Shown here: in pieces, positions 1 through 7,581 of the stretch | Position numbering within the stretch: position 1 is the stretch's first letter | How the letters are laid out: each line of letters starts with the position of its first letter | From: Aerococcus sp. | Lineage (GTDB): Bacteria > Bacillota > Bacilli > Lactobacillales > Aerococcaceae | DNA: 32,410 nucleotides | NCBI GenBank assembly: GCA_030528155.1 | Contig: JAUMZL010000020.1 | Location: forward strand, 1 to 32,410 | Direction of reading: 5' to 3' | Translations under genes and position numbers: made by a program | The notes under the pieces: model-generated | The model's input: the letters and a program-made list of their open reading frames with translations, nothing else | What the model was told of the DNA's origin: nothing | Databases searched by the model: none

Positions 1-54
1 TCCCGACAACTTGATTTCGAGTCAAGCGCGTTACGGCCTCTTCGCTACGTCTCC
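1..54 (-). tRNA. tRNA-Ser (anticodon CGA), 5' part, truncated by the window edge
   Basis: Read on the minus strand, the segment starts GGAGACG (acceptor 5' strand, 54-48), followed by TA, then a D-arm with GCG/CGC stem, then anticodon stem CTTGA/TCAAG enclosing loop CTCGAAA, which gives anticodon CGA and serine (UCG codons). The bases after the anticodon arm (TTGTCGGGA) look like the start of the long variable arm typical of tRNA-Ser. The T-arm and acceptor 3' strand lie beyond position 1. A near-consensus promoter lies just upstream at 76-104. Identity rests on the anticodon loop and arm pattern; the other half is not visible. Confidence 0.85.
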
Positions 55-75
55 AGTTGTTGAACAACAATGCTT

Positions 76-104
76 ATCATAGCGGATTTTCAGTGGAATT
101 GCAA
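76..104 (-). promoter_or_regulatory. Promoter of the tRNA-Ser gene
   Basis: On the minus strand: -35 TTGCAA (104-99), 17-base spacer, -10 TATGAT (81-76). The predicted start is near 69, about 15 bases before the mature tRNA 5' end. It is divergent from the promoter of the bce regulator genes. Confidence 0.7.
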
Positions 105-134
105 CCGCGGATCTTCATTACTATCGCTATTGGC

Positions 135-163
135 TTATCGAATAAAACGAAGTAGGTTATAAT
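135..163 (+). promoter_or_regulatory. Promoter of the bceR-bceS operon
   Basis: A perfect -10 TATAAT at 158-163 lies 17 bases after a weak -35 TTATCG (135-140). The start would be near 170, leaving a short leader with AAGGAGG at 177-183 before the ATG at 191. Confidence 0.6.
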
Positions 164-190
164 AAATAAAAATGCCAAGGAGGGCTAAAA

Positions 191-874
191 ATGAAAATCA
201 TGATTGTAGAAGATGATGCTGTCATCAGAAAACAGCTCTGTCATGCGCTAGAAAAGTGGCAGTATGAGACAGTAGTAGCAGATGATTTTTCTGATGTCAT
301 GAAGACTTTCAATGAGGAGCAACCTGCCTTGGTTCTGCTGGATATTAATCTCCCCATTTATAATGGCTATTATTGGTGCACAGAAATACGTAAGCAGTCC
401 AATGTGCCTATTATTTTTGTGTCGTCACGGACGGAAGCCATGGATATTGTGATGGCGATGCAGATGGGTGGCGATGATTATATCGAAAAACCGCTCGACC
501 TGGCCGTACTTACCGCTAAAGTTCAAGCACTTCTCAGGCGGACATATAATTATCAACAGGAGCAAAATGAGTGGACCGTTTCCGGTGTTACGCTCTCGCT
601 CCCACAAGCGACGCTCAGCTATCAAGGTGAACAATTATCACTGACAGGAACAGAATTGAAGATCTTAGAACCGCTTTTTCGGCAGGCTGGGCAGTTTGTC
701 AGAAGGGAAGCACTCATTGAGAATTGCTGGTTGAATGACGATTATATCGACGATAACACCCTTTCCGTTAACATGTCACGTTTGCGTAAAAAGGCTCGCC
801 AACTGGGGTTAGAGGAATGGATTGAAACCAAGAAAAACATTGGGTACCGTGTGAGGAAGTCTGATCATGAATAA
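191..874 (+). CDS. bceR: BceR-like OmpR-family response regulator
   Basis: Response regulator of 227 aa for a peptide-antibiotic sensing and detoxification module. Residues 1-115 form the receiver domain: acidic pocket VEDD near the N-terminus, phospho-acceptor D51 in LLDINLP, and conserved K100 in YIEKP. Residues about 125-225 form a winged-helix DNA-binding domain ending in NIGYRVRK, typical of OmpR/PhoB regulators. The start has AAGGAGG seven bases upstream. The gene overlaps the histidine kinase gene by 8 bases and is followed by a Bce-type ABC transporter, so the BceR assignment comes from context as well as family. Its likely target is the TGACA-N4-TGTAA site at 1859-1872. The inducing peptide cannot be read from sequence. 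Confidence 0.92.
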   Translation: MKIMIVEDDAVIRKQLCHALEKWQYETVVADDFSDVMKTFNEEQPALVLLDINLPIYNGYYWCTEIRKQSNVPIIFVSSRTEAMDIVMAMQMGGDDYIEKPLDLAVLTAKVQALLRRTYNYQQEQNEWTVSGVTLSLPQATLSYQGEQLSLTGTELKILEPLFRQAGQFVRREALIENCWLNDDYIDDNTLSVNMSRLRKKARQLGLEEWIETKKNIGYRVRKSDHE

Positions 875-1778
875 AAGCTATTGGCAACAAGTCTGGCCTT
901 TTTTGGCATTTAGTGTGTTTATGTTGGGGATATTTGCTTTACTTTTTTTCTTGTTCGATTTAGATTTTACTGTTTATCGCTTGGGATGTGGCATCATGCT
1001 ATTTGTTTTGGGGATTATCCTCGTTGTACGTGCGCTTACATGGCGGCATGAAGCATCCATTGCTACAGAACTGACTTGGACGAAAAAAGAACTGAAGCAT
1101 CAGCAAGCCCAGCAGCATCAAGATGAACAGGAACTTCATGATTATTTTTTGCTGTGGGTGCATCAAATGAAAACGCCAATTACAGCGAGCGCGCTGTTAA
1201 TTAATGAAATGGAGAGTTCAGAAGGCGATGCACTGCGGCTAGAGCTCACACAGATTGAACGCTACACCAATATGGCACTCACCTATTTGAAGTTGAAATC
1301 CCCAGCAAGCGATTTGCATATTCAACCTACACCGCTGGATCACCTGATTAAACCTTTGATTCACCGCTATCGTCTATCCTTCATCCATCAGAATATTCGT
1401 CTGCACTATGAACCCATTCCCGATCAAGTCGTAACAGATGCGAATTGGAGCCAATTAATGATTGAGCAGATCATCAACAATGCCATCAAATATGCGCCCC
1501 AAGCGGAGGTGTGGATTGCCTTTGATCCTAAAACATACCGGCTGATCATTCGTGATAGTGGCACAGGCATTCAGGCGAGTGATTTGCCTAAAATTTTTGA
1601 CAAAGGGTATTCCGGTTTCAATGGCGAATTGACACAGAAGGCGAGTGGGATTGGATTGTTTTTGGTGAAGAAAATCGCGGATCGGTTGAATCAGCCAGTC
1701 AATGTAACGTCTTCTTGGGGTGAGGGGACAACATTCACTATTCAATTCCATGCTAAAGATCCACTTTTTAAATTTTAA
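867..1778 (+). CDS. bceS: BceS-like intramembrane-sensing histidine kinase
   Basis: Sensor kinase of 303 aa with two N-terminal membrane helices (about residues 9-30 and 37-56) and almost no extracellular loop, the layout of intramembrane-sensing kinases that detect their stimulus through the partner transporter. The H-box has phospho-acceptor H99 in WVHQMKTP. The N-box is at about 198-210 (IINNAIKYA), the G1 box DSGTG at 230-234, and the G2 box GIGLFLVKK at 261-269. Translation is coupled to the regulator by an 8-base overlap. A clear terminator follows at 1825-1848, so regulator and kinase form one transcription unit separate from the transporter genes. Confidence is high for the family; the substrate peptide is unknown. 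Confidence 0.92.
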   Translation: MNKSYWQQVWPFLAFSVFMLGIFALLFFLFDLDFTVYRLGCGIMLFVLGIILVVRALTWRHEASIATELTWTKKELKHQQAQQHQDEQELHDYFLLWVHQMKTPITASALLINEMESSEGDALRLELTQIERYTNMALTYLKLKSPASDLHIQPTPLDHLIKPLIHRYRLSFIHQNIRLHYEPIPDQVVTDANWSQLMIEQIINNAIKYAPQAEVWIAFDPKTYRLIIRDSGTGIQASDLPKIFDKGYSGFNGELTQKASGIGLFLVKKIADRLNQPVNVTSSWGEGTTFTIQFHAKDPLFKF

Positions 1779-1824
1779 GGTCAGAGCCTCTAAATGAACA
1801 ATTGCTTCGGTGTTGATGGAAATG

Positions 1825-1848
1825 AGCAGGGCGTGTCCCTGCTTTTTT
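1825..1848 (+). terminator. Terminator after bceS
   Basis: Stem AGCAGGG / CCCTGCT (1825-1831 and 1837-1843) with a 5-base loop, followed by six T. Confidence 0.85.
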
Positions 1849-1858
1849 GATAGCAAGG

Positions 1859-1872
1859 TGACAATTTTGTAA
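1859..1872 (+). promoter_or_regulatory. Candidate BceR operator
   Basis: TGACA-ATTT-TGTAA matches the TNACA-N4-TGTAA binding motif reported for Bce-type regulators (recalled from the literature). It lies upstream of a -10 TATACT (1927-1932) that has no recognisable -35, as expected for an activator-dependent promoter. The operator centre is about 73 bases before the predicted transcription start. Confidence 0.7.
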
Positions 1873-1926
1873 GATAGCACGGTGGATTTGTTAGATTAGA
1901 TAAAGGCAGTGAATAGGCGCGCCTTC

Positions 1927-1932
1927 TATACT
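1927..1932 (+). promoter_or_regulatory. -10 element of the bceAB promoter
   Basis: TATACT with a poor -35 region, sitting next to the palindrome GGCGCGCC (1916-1923). Expected to need the phosphorylated regulator bound upstream. The spacing to the bceA start at 1971 is normal. Confidence 0.5.
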
Positions 1933-1970
1933 AAGAGTGTCAATAAATGAGAGGAAAGAAGGGACGCATT

Positions 1971-2720
1971 ATGTTTCTAGAAGTGAATCATATTAAAAAA
2001 GTCTATGGTAAAGGTGGCGCTCAAACTGTAGCTTTGCGCGATGTCGATTTCGGAGTGCAAGCAGGTGAATTTGTTGCGATCATGGGGGAATCGGGGTCAG
2101 GAAAATCGACTTTGCTCAATATGATCGCGACCTTCGATGCACCAACAAGTGGAGATATTATTTTGAACGGGCAAAATCTTGCTAGTGTGAAAGAAGCTGA
2201 ACAAGCGCGTTTTCGCCGTGAGCGATTAGGCTTTGTTTTCCAATCATTCAATGTCTTGAACACTTTTAATAATAAGGACAATATTCTCTTGCCATTGGTA
2301 CTATCAAATACTCCCGTGAAGGAAATGGAAGCGCGGTTGGAAAAATTAGCACCGTTGCTCGGCATTCAGGATTATCTCAAGAAGTACCCTTATGAAATTT
2401 CAGGTGGGCAACGACAGCGCATTGCGATTGCGCGTGCGGTGATTACACGTCCCGATATGATTTTGGCGGATGAGCCGACTGGAGCACTTGATTCGCGCAC
2501 ATCCGATCAAACTATGGCACTCTTTGATCGTTTAAATCAAGCGGGGAACACAATCTTAATGGTAACACACTCCATTCGTGCCGCTAGTGCTTGTCAGCGG
2601 GTGCTATTTATCCGTGATGGGCGGATCTACAATGAACTTTATCGTGGTGAAAGCTCGCAAGCTGAATATCAAGAACGAATTTCTAATACGCTGTCCCTAT
2701 TAAATCAAGGGGGTGAGTAG
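1971..2720 (+). CDS. bceA: BceA-like ABC transporter ATP-binding protein
   Basis: ATPase of 249 aa of the MacB/LolD type, partner of the FtsX-like permease downstream. Walker A is GESGSGKS (residues 39-46), the signature is [13 protein letters not shown], Walker B with D-loop is [12 protein letters not shown], and the switch histidine lies in MVTHS. An in-frame ATG at 1947 exists, but the GAGGAAAGAAGGG ribosome binding site lies inside that extension, so the start at 1971 is chosen; it also gives the usual N-terminus of the family. The stop overlaps the region of the bceB start. In Bce modules the transporter both removes the peptide from its cell-wall target and signals to the kinase. Confidence 0.93.
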   Translation: MFLEVNHIKKVYGKGGAQTVALRDVDFGVQAGEFVAIMGESGSGKSTLLNMIATFDAPTSGDIILNGQNLASVKEAEQARFRRERLGFVFQSFNVLNTFNNKDNILLPLVLSNTPVKEMEARLEKLAPLLGIQDYLKKYPYEISGGQRQRIAIARAVITRPDMILADEPTGALDSRTSDQTMALFDRLNQAGNTILMVTHSIRAASACQRVLFIRDGRIYNELYRGESSQAEYQERISNTLSLLNQGGE

Positions 2721-2721
2721 T

Positions 2722-4713
2722 ATGAATGGCAAATTATCGTGGAAGATGGCGTTTCGTCAGCTCAATAGTCAACGGCATCTCAACCTACCATTTGTTCTCT
2801 CCTCCGGCCTCATGTTCGCCATGGAGTATATCATCTTATCACTTCTGATGAATCAATATGTGTTAGAGCGTCATGCCAATTTGATTATCATCGTGCGCAT
2901 GGGGGCAGTGATCTGTACGCTGTTGACGGCCGTGTTTGTGTTCTATGCCAACAATTTCTACCAGAAACAACGTTATGAGGAGATGGCGCTCTACAGTATT
3001 TTAGGCCTTGAAAAACGCCATATTCGTTCCATCTTGCATAAGGAAAAGATAGTGCAGACCTTGATGATGGCCGTATTAGCCATTGGCGGGGGGCATCTGT
3101 TTGGATCGATGGTCTTTATCGGATTGAACAAATTGATGAAGAGCACGGGAACGACACTGATGGACTATCCCTTCCGCTGGCAAATTGCGCTCACTGCGTT
3201 TGTAGTGATTTTCGTGATTATGGGTGGCTGCTATGTAATGAATAGTTGGCAAATTAACCGCATGAAACCGATTGAACTTATGCAGCAACAACACACTGGT
3301 GAAAAGGAACCAAAGAGCAAATGGTTGATCGCACTCATTGGGGTGGCCTTGATTAGCGTAGGGTATTACATTGCTCTCACCAACACACAGAATGTCATGA
3401 GTGCTTTGACCAATATTCTAGGGGCTGTTTTCTTAGTAGTATTAGGAACTTATGCCGTTTATATGGGTTTATCAATTATTATCCTAAAACTATTGAAGAA
3501 GAAAAAAGGTTACTACTATCAACCAACGCATTTCTTCTCAGTGTCTGGGATGCTGTACCGCATGAAGGCAAATGCCATCAGTCTGGCAAGTATCGCTGTC
3601 CTATGCACCGGTATCTTAACTACTATGGGGCTGACGGTCAGTTTGTACAGTGGCATGGAATCTCAAGCAAATAGTGTGATGAGTACGGATTACCAACTTG
3701 ATGGTGACTCACCGGACCAATTGAAAAAGGCACTTGATGATATTCAAAAAACAGTCACTACCAAAGATGAACAGCTGGTACAGAATATTCAAGTCGGCAC
3801 CTTTATGGAAGGAAACCAATTACTTCCTCTGGATCCTAAGATGACCAAAGATGGCGAAATGGATATCAGTAAGGCCTACTATATTCAGGCACAAAATATC
3901 ACTAATTTTAACCAAGCACATGCGCAAAATTTCAAGTTAGCCGATGATGAAATTTTGATGACTGCTACGACACCAGCGATGCGTTCAGTAAAGCAACTAA
4001 CGATTAATGAGAAAACCTACCGCGTACGCAGTCTTGATGATAGTTATTTATCCAGCCAATTAGCTATTGATTACTTCTACGTCGTTCTTCCTGATAGTGT
4101 TTCGTTGAAGGATTTGGGACATTATTACTACTTGTATGATGCTAGAACCAAGGAGAAGAGCGATGCGGGAGTCAATGAAGCCTTGCAATTTAATGTGGTT
4201 GGTGACAAAGAAGCCCTGCTGAAACAAAAACAATCATTACTGGATAACTATCACGTGGAGCTCTCTAGTCGCACTGATATACTGAAACTGATCTATGAAC
4301 TCAATGGGGGACTGCTCTTCCTCGGTATCGTGGTTGGCGTCGTCCTTGCAATCGGAGTGGGTTTGATGCTGTACTACAAGCAGATTTCAGAAGGGATGCA
4401 AGACCGTGAGAACTTCCGGATTATGGCGCAAGTAGGGCTACCTGATCGACTCATTCACAAAACGATTCAACAACAGATCTTAACGGTATTCCTGCTACCG
4501 CTTATTACGGCATTGATTCATATTAGTATTGCTTTTGGCGTTTTACGCAGCTTACTGCGCCTCCTCGCTGTTCGTGACATGACGATGGTTTTGATGTGCT
4601 TCGGTTTAGTAACTCTTGGCTTCGTCGTGATTTATGGGATTTTCTTCATGTTGACGCAACGGACGTACTACCGACTCGTCCATCCTAAAACACTATCACA
4701 ACGGACAGAATAA
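2722..4713 (+). CDS. bceB: BceB-like FtsX-family ABC permease
   Basis: Permease of 663 aa, the normal size for BceB proteins. It has about ten membrane helices: four to six in the N-terminal half, then a large extracellular segment of roughly 210 residues after LTTMGLTVSLYSG, then the last helices starting at GGLLFLGIVVGVVLAIG. The large loop is the peptide-sensing region in this family. A GTG at 2713 would also be in frame, but the AAGGGGG site at 2708-2714 would overlap it; the ATG at 2722 has proper spacing. It follows bceA directly and ends at a strong terminator (4738-4765). The likely substrates are cell-wall-active peptides (bacitracin, nisin or similar); which one is not visible. Confidence 0.92.
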   Translation: MNGKLSWKMAFRQLNSQRHLNLPFVLSSGLMFAMEYIILSLLMNQYVLERHANLIIIVRMGAVICTLLTAVFVFYANNFYQKQRYEEMALYSILGLEKRHIRSILHKEKIVQTLMMAVLAIGGGHLFGSMVFIGLNKLMKSTGTTLMDYPFRWQIALTAFVVIFVIMGGCYVMNSWQINRMKPIELMQQQHTGEKEPKSKWLIALIGVALISVGYYIALTNTQNVMSALTNILGAVFLVVLGTYAVYMGLSIIILKLLKKKKGYYYQPTHFFSVSGMLYRMKANAISLASIAVLCTGILTTMGLTVSLYSGMESQANSVMSTDYQLDGDSPDQLKKALDDIQKTVTTKDEQLVQNIQVGTFMEGNQLLPLDPKMTKDGEMDISKAYYIQAQNITNFNQAHAQNFKLADDEILMTATTPAMRSVKQLTINEKTYRVRSLDDSYLSSQLAIDYFYVVLPDSVSLKDLGHYYYLYDARTKEKSDAGVNEALQFNVVGDKEALLKQKQSLLDNYHVELSSRTDILKLIYELNGGLLFLGIVVGVVLAIGVGLMLYYKQISEGMQDRENFRIMAQVGLPDRLIHKTIQQQILTVFLLPLITALIHISIAFGVLRSLLRLLAVRDMTMVLMCFGLVTLGFVVIYGIFFMLTQRTYYRLVHPKTLSQRTE

Positions 4714-4737
4714 TAAACAGTTAATTATGATTTCCCC

Positions 4738-4765
4738 AAAAGCTAGCCTTTCGCTAGCTTTTTTT
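4738..4765 (+). terminator. Terminator after bceB
   Basis: Stem AAAAGCTAGC / GCTAGCTTTT (4738-4747 and 4753-4762) with a CTTTC loop, running into a T7 tract. Confidence 0.9.
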
Positions 4766-4840
4766 GCTGGGGTGAGGCAGATGGTCTCTTCAAAAAAGGT
4801 TCAATTATTTCCTAATACAGATGAAATTTAGAGGTAAAAA

Positions 4841-4849
4841 TGATATGAT
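4841..4849 (+). promoter_or_regulatory. Extended -10 promoter of the secreted-protein gene
   Basis: TGATATGAT carries the TGN extension and a TATGAT -10 (4844-4849). The -35 position (ATGAAA, 4821-4826) is weak. The predicted start is near 4856, immediately before the cre site. Confidence 0.55.
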
Positions 4850-4858
4850 GTGAGTAAT

Positions 4859-4874
4859 AAGATAACGTTTTCAA
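4859..4874 (-). promoter_or_regulatory. Catabolite response element (cre, CcpA site)
   Basis: On the minus strand TTGAAAACGTTATCTT fits the cre consensus WTGNAANCGNWNNCWW at every defined position. It starts a few bases after the predicted transcription start of the next gene, a position where CcpA usually represses by blocking initiation or elongation. Confidence 0.65.
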
Positions 4875-4958
4875 AGCCGGGGTAATGGGGATCAATCAGA
4901 GGTGCGATAGTTAAGGCATGTCACACAGAAAAGATGGAGTGAAACGGGGGAGTTGGAG

Positions 4959-5684
4959 ATGAAACGGCGAACAATCAGTATTATTGTTGGCTTATTAGTA
5001 TTAGTTGGCGTTGTATTTGGTTATATGAAACCCGCATTAGCTGAAGATAGAGAAGCAGTCACGCTTCAAGTGGTTGATCACGACTATCTCTTTGTGAAGA
5101 CAGCACAAGGGAGTTATTGGGTGAGTGATCAAGTGGTCGATACCCATCCCCACACTAACCAGACACTGACCCATATTCTGCGTGACAAGGCAAGTGGACA
5201 GCTGTCTATTGCTGAGGCCACTCATCCTAAAGCCATCAGTCTGCCTGTTCATCAGCTTTCTATTTCAGAGCGGACCATTGCTATCTGTGGCAAATGTTAT
5301 CGTTTGTTACCAAGCAGTACTGCTCCTAGTGAACGTCTCAACATTACGGCCCTCTTTCCTAATGCCATCACAACGCCACCGTGCACGCTGGTTGCAGGCG
5401 ATCCATTCTTATTCAAGGATCAATGCAGACGCCTTTATTGTATGGCGGCTAGTGCCGTGAGTGGGGACGTTATCAAACAAGCCGTCAGTCCGGTGAAATG
5501 GGAGAATCAGCGTGTCTACACACTGACGTATCAAGATGGCCGAGTAACGGATATTAACCACTCATCCCAAGCCACCACTGCTGATGTCCATCATTTTGGT
5601 GGCATCTATCAAACCAAAACGGGACAATATGCTGTGCAATATGATGGTCATTATTATGTGCTAGTGACGCAACCAAAAGCCTAA
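4959..5684 (+). CDS. Secreted protein of unknown function
   Basis: Protein of 241 aa that I do not recognise. It has a clear Sec signal peptide: basic MKRR, a hydrophobic core to about residue 22, and a likely cleavage site after ALA at residue 28. The mature part (about 213 aa) has five cysteines, including CGKC and a later CRRLYC, and no further membrane segment or LPXTG, so it is probably released. A TTG at 4953 is in frame, but the GGGGGAG site favours the ATG at 4959. It stands alone between two unrelated operons, with its own promoter and an overlapping cre site, suggesting carbon-catabolite control. No terminator is visible before the infC promoter. Confidence 0.75.
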   Translation: MKRRTISIIVGLLVLVGVVFGYMKPALAEDREAVTLQVVDHDYLFVKTAQGSYWVSDQVVDTHPHTNQTLTHILRDKASGQLSIAEATHPKAISLPVHQLSISERTIAICGKCYRLLPSSTAPSERLNITALFPNAITTPPCTLVAGDPFLFKDQCRRLYCMAASAVSGDVIKQAVSPVKWENQRVYTLTYQDGRVTDINHSSQATTADVHHFGGIYQTKTGQYAVQYDGHYYVLVTQPKA

Positions 5685-5826
5685 CATGATTGATCAATCG
5701 GGAGAAGAAGACAATAGAAATGATTCCGCTGTTCTAAGAGATGGAGCGTCGTATATGATGGGGGCGTGTACAGTAGACAATATAGCAGATGGTGAGCACG
5801 CATTTTGGACATTTCAATACTTTTGC

Positions 5827-5855
5827 TTGACTTCAACCATAGAGGGTGCTATCCT
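5827..5855 (+). promoter_or_regulatory. Promoter of infC-rpmI-rplT
   Basis: -35 TTGACT (5827-5832), 17-base spacer, -10 TATCCT (5850-5855). The predicted start is near 5862, giving a structured leader of about 230 bases before infC. Confidence 0.7.
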
Positions 5856-5861
5856 ATGAAC

Positions 5862-6059
5862 CGTGAGAAAAAGAAGCAGGAACACCCGTTTCTCACCTGA
5901 GTTGACAAGAGCGTCCTCGGGTTGATGATAGCCAAGTACACAGAGTAGCTTTGCTAGTCTGTGCAATGTGAGCGGGTTTAGATGTTTCTAGACTCGCTTT
6001 TTGATTGCTCTCAATTAGAGCGATCATTCGGGGGCTTGCCATTATGGTAAGCAAATTTT
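5862..6059 (+). ncRNA. Ribosomal-protein leader (L20-type) of infC-rpmI-rplT
   Basis: The leader starts with a hairpin GTGAGAAA / TTTCTCAC (5863-5870 and 5889-5896), has a second hairpin around ACACAGA / TCTGTG (about 5938-5964), and ends in a full intrinsic terminator (5972-6002) before the infC ribosome binding site. This is the layout of the autoregulatory L20 leader known upstream of infC in Bacilli, where L20 binding favours termination. The assignment is from position and structure; I could not check a covariance model. Confidence 0.7.
5972..6002 (+). terminator. Attenuator terminator in the infC leader
   Basis: Stem GCGGGTTTAGA / TCTAGACTCGC (5972-5982 and 5987-5997), eleven continuous pairs including two G-U, TGTT loop, then five T. 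It sits before any coding sequence, so it must be conditional. Confidence 0.8.
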
Positions 6060-6095
6060 GTGGAAATTGTTATAAACTTTCGGAGGTGTCGCTTT

Positions 6096-6611
6096 ATCGC
6101 AAAAGGAATGATTGTTAACGAAGATATCCGTTCTCGTGAAGTGCGCGTCATTGATCCTGAAGGGGAACAATTAGGCGTTATGGCTACGAACGATGCCTTG
6201 GCTCGTGCGGAAGAAGCAGGCTTGGATTTGGTGTTAGTTTCACCAAACGCAAAACCACCGGTAGCACGAATCATGGATTACGGGAAATATCGTTATCAAC
6301 AACAACGTAAAGAACGGGAACAACGTAAAAATCAAAAGACGCAACAAACTAAAGAAATCCGCTTGAGTCCGTCGATTGAAGAGAATGACTTCCAGACGAA
6401 ATTACGCCAAGGAATGAAGTTCGCTGAAAAAGGGGACAAAGTGAAAGCGTCTATCCGCTTCAAAGGGCGGGCAATTACGCATAAAGATATTGGTCGTGAG
6501 GTATTGGAACGTTTCGCTGAAGCAATGTCTGATGTTGCTGTTGTGGAACAACGTCCAAAAATGGAAGGACGTTCCATGCAATTAGTACTCGCACCAAAGG
6601 ATAATAACTAA
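6096..6611 (+). CDS. infC: Translation initiation factor IF-3
   Basis: IF-3 binds the 30S subunit, checks start-codon pairing and prevents premature 50S joining. From ATC the product is 171 aa, the normal length. The N-terminal domain begins with [21 protein letters not shown], followed by a lysine/arginine-rich linker (about 75-95) and the C-terminal domain with [14 protein letters not shown]. The only strong ribosome binding site, GGAGGTG (6082-6088), lies seven bases before the ATC at 6096; the upstream GTG at 6060 would place that site inside the gene, and the ATG at 6108 is too far from it. Use of ATC or ATT as infC start is a known autoregulatory feature. rpmI and rplT follow. Confidence 0.93.
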   Translation: MAKGMIVNEDIRSREVRVIDPEGEQLGVMATNDALARAEEAGLDLVLVSPNAKPPVARIMDYGKYRYQQQRKEREQRKNQKTQQTKEIRLSPSIEENDFQTKLRQGMKFAEKGDKVKASIRFKGRAITHKDIGREVLERFAEAMSDVAVVEQRPKMEGRSMQLVLAPKDNN

Positions 6612-6638
6612 TCTTTTCTAAACTAGGAGGAATATCGA

Positions 6639-6836
6639 ATGCCTAAACAAAAAACACACCGTGCATCGGTTAAACGTTTCAAGAAAACCGCTGGTGGAAA
6701 ATTGAAACGCAGCCACTCTGAACGTAGCCACCGTTTCCACGGCAAGACGAAGAAACAACGTCGTCAGCACAAACAACCAACAACGGTACACGCAACAGAT
6801 ATCCGTCGTATCAAACAAATGTTGGATACCTATTAA
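6639..6836 (+). CDS. rpmI: 50S ribosomal protein L35
   Basis: Basic protein of 65 aa with the L35 pattern [14 protein letters not shown] at the N-terminus and [15 protein letters not shown] following. The AGGAGG ribosome binding site is well placed. It lies 27 bases after infC and 31 before rplT, the conserved infC-rpmI-rplT order. It is a component of the large subunit, and its expression is expected to follow the L20-controlled leader. Confidence 0.97.
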   Translation: MPKQKTHRASVKRFKKTAGGKLKRSHSERSHRFHGKTKKQRRQHKQPTTVHATDIRRIKQMLDTY

Positions 6837-6867
6837 GATCATCGTATTGAACAGAGGAGGAAATTAA

Positions 6868-7224
6868 ATGGCACGTGTAAAAGGTGGAACAGTGACTCGC
6901 CGTCGTCGTAAAAAAGTTTTAAAACTCGCTAAGGGTTACTTCGGCGCGAAATCAAAATTATTCAAGACCGCAAAACAACAAGTGATGAAGTCACATATGT
7001 ATGCATATCGTGACCGTCGTCAACGTAAACGTGATTTCCGTCGTTTGTGGATCACCCGTATCAATGCAGCAGCTCGTCAAAACGGCATGAGCTACAGCAA
7101 GTTGATGAACGGCTTGAAGAAAGCAAACGTGGATATCAACCGTAAAATGTTGGCAGACTTAGCGGTTAATGATGCAGCTGGTTTCAGCGCTGTTGTTGAA
7201 CAAGCTAAAGAAGCTTTAAAATAA
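6868..7224 (+). CDS. rplT: 50S ribosomal protein L20
   Basis: L20, 118 aa, a 23S rRNA-binding protein needed early in 50S assembly and the likely repressor of its own operon through the leader at 5862-6059. Family hallmarks are visible: MARVKGG start, [19 protein letters not shown], the [15 protein letters not shown] core, and the C-terminal [20 protein letters not shown]-like segment. The ribosome binding site GAGGAGG precedes the ATG. It is the last gene of the operon, followed directly by a terminator. Confidence 0.97.
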   Translation: MARVKGGTVTRRRRKKVLKLAKGYFGAKSKLFKTAKQQVMKSHMYAYRDRRQRKRDFRRLWITRINAAARQNGMSYSKLMNGLKKANVDINRKMLADLAVNDAAGFSAVVEQAKEALK

Positions 7225-7233
7225 TTATAACTA

Positions 7234-7261
7234 AGCGTTGGTAGCAACCAGCGCTTTTTTT
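7234..7261 (+). terminator. Terminator after rplT
   Basis: Stem AGCGTTGG / CCAGCGCT (7234-7241 and 7248-7255) with a six-base loop, followed by a T7 tract. Confidence 0.9.
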
Positions 7262-7275
7262 GGATTAATCAATGT

Positions 7276-7304
7276 TTGACAATTCATTCAATATGCGGTA
7301 AAAA
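7276..7304 (+). promoter_or_regulatory. Promoter upstream of metNI
   Basis: Perfect -35 TTGACA (7276-7281), 17-base spacer, -10 TAAAAA (7299-7304; shifting by one gives AAAAAT). The start would be near 7311, giving a leader of about 270 bases. Confidence 0.5.
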
Positions 7305-7328
7305 TAAATGCACTCACAGAAAAAAAGC

Positions 7329-7402
7329 TGGTCACTGATGCAGATTATCAGTCGACCAACGTCCCTCAAAAAAGCTGTTGAGATGAAAGAACAACAGTTT
7401 TT
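7329..7402 (+). promoter_or_regulatory. Structured leader of metNI with a terminator-like hairpin
   Basis: Two hairpins follow the promoter: TGGTC-ACTGAT / ATCAGT-C-GACCA (7329-7339 and 7347-7358), and CTGTTG / CAACAG (7375-7380 and 7392-7397) with A-rich 5' flank and TTTTT after it, resembling an intrinsic terminator. I see no T-box (GGGTGG-type) motif and no S-box core. Between 7403 and the metN ribosome binding site the sequence is AT-rich with possible further -10 boxes (TATGAT 7504-7509, TAGAAT 7509-7514) lacking good -35 elements. Confidence 0.4.
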
Positions 7403-7581
7403 GCGAAGTGTCATGTCTTGACCTCAGGAATAATATCTCTGTGTTTTATAAAAATAAGCTTTTTCTCAGCCAAAGGGAATTAATGCCCCGCAATGCTCAG
7501 GATTATGATAGAATGAGGACGTTTTCCGCTCTTTTTTAGTGAGTAACAATTAAAAAGGAATTTTTTGAAAGGAGGAGTATG

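Noticed and set aside
7262-7581. T-box or SAM riboswitch before metN
   Set aside because: No GGGTGG-type T-box core and no S-box or SMK-box signature was found by eye, so only a generic leader is reported.
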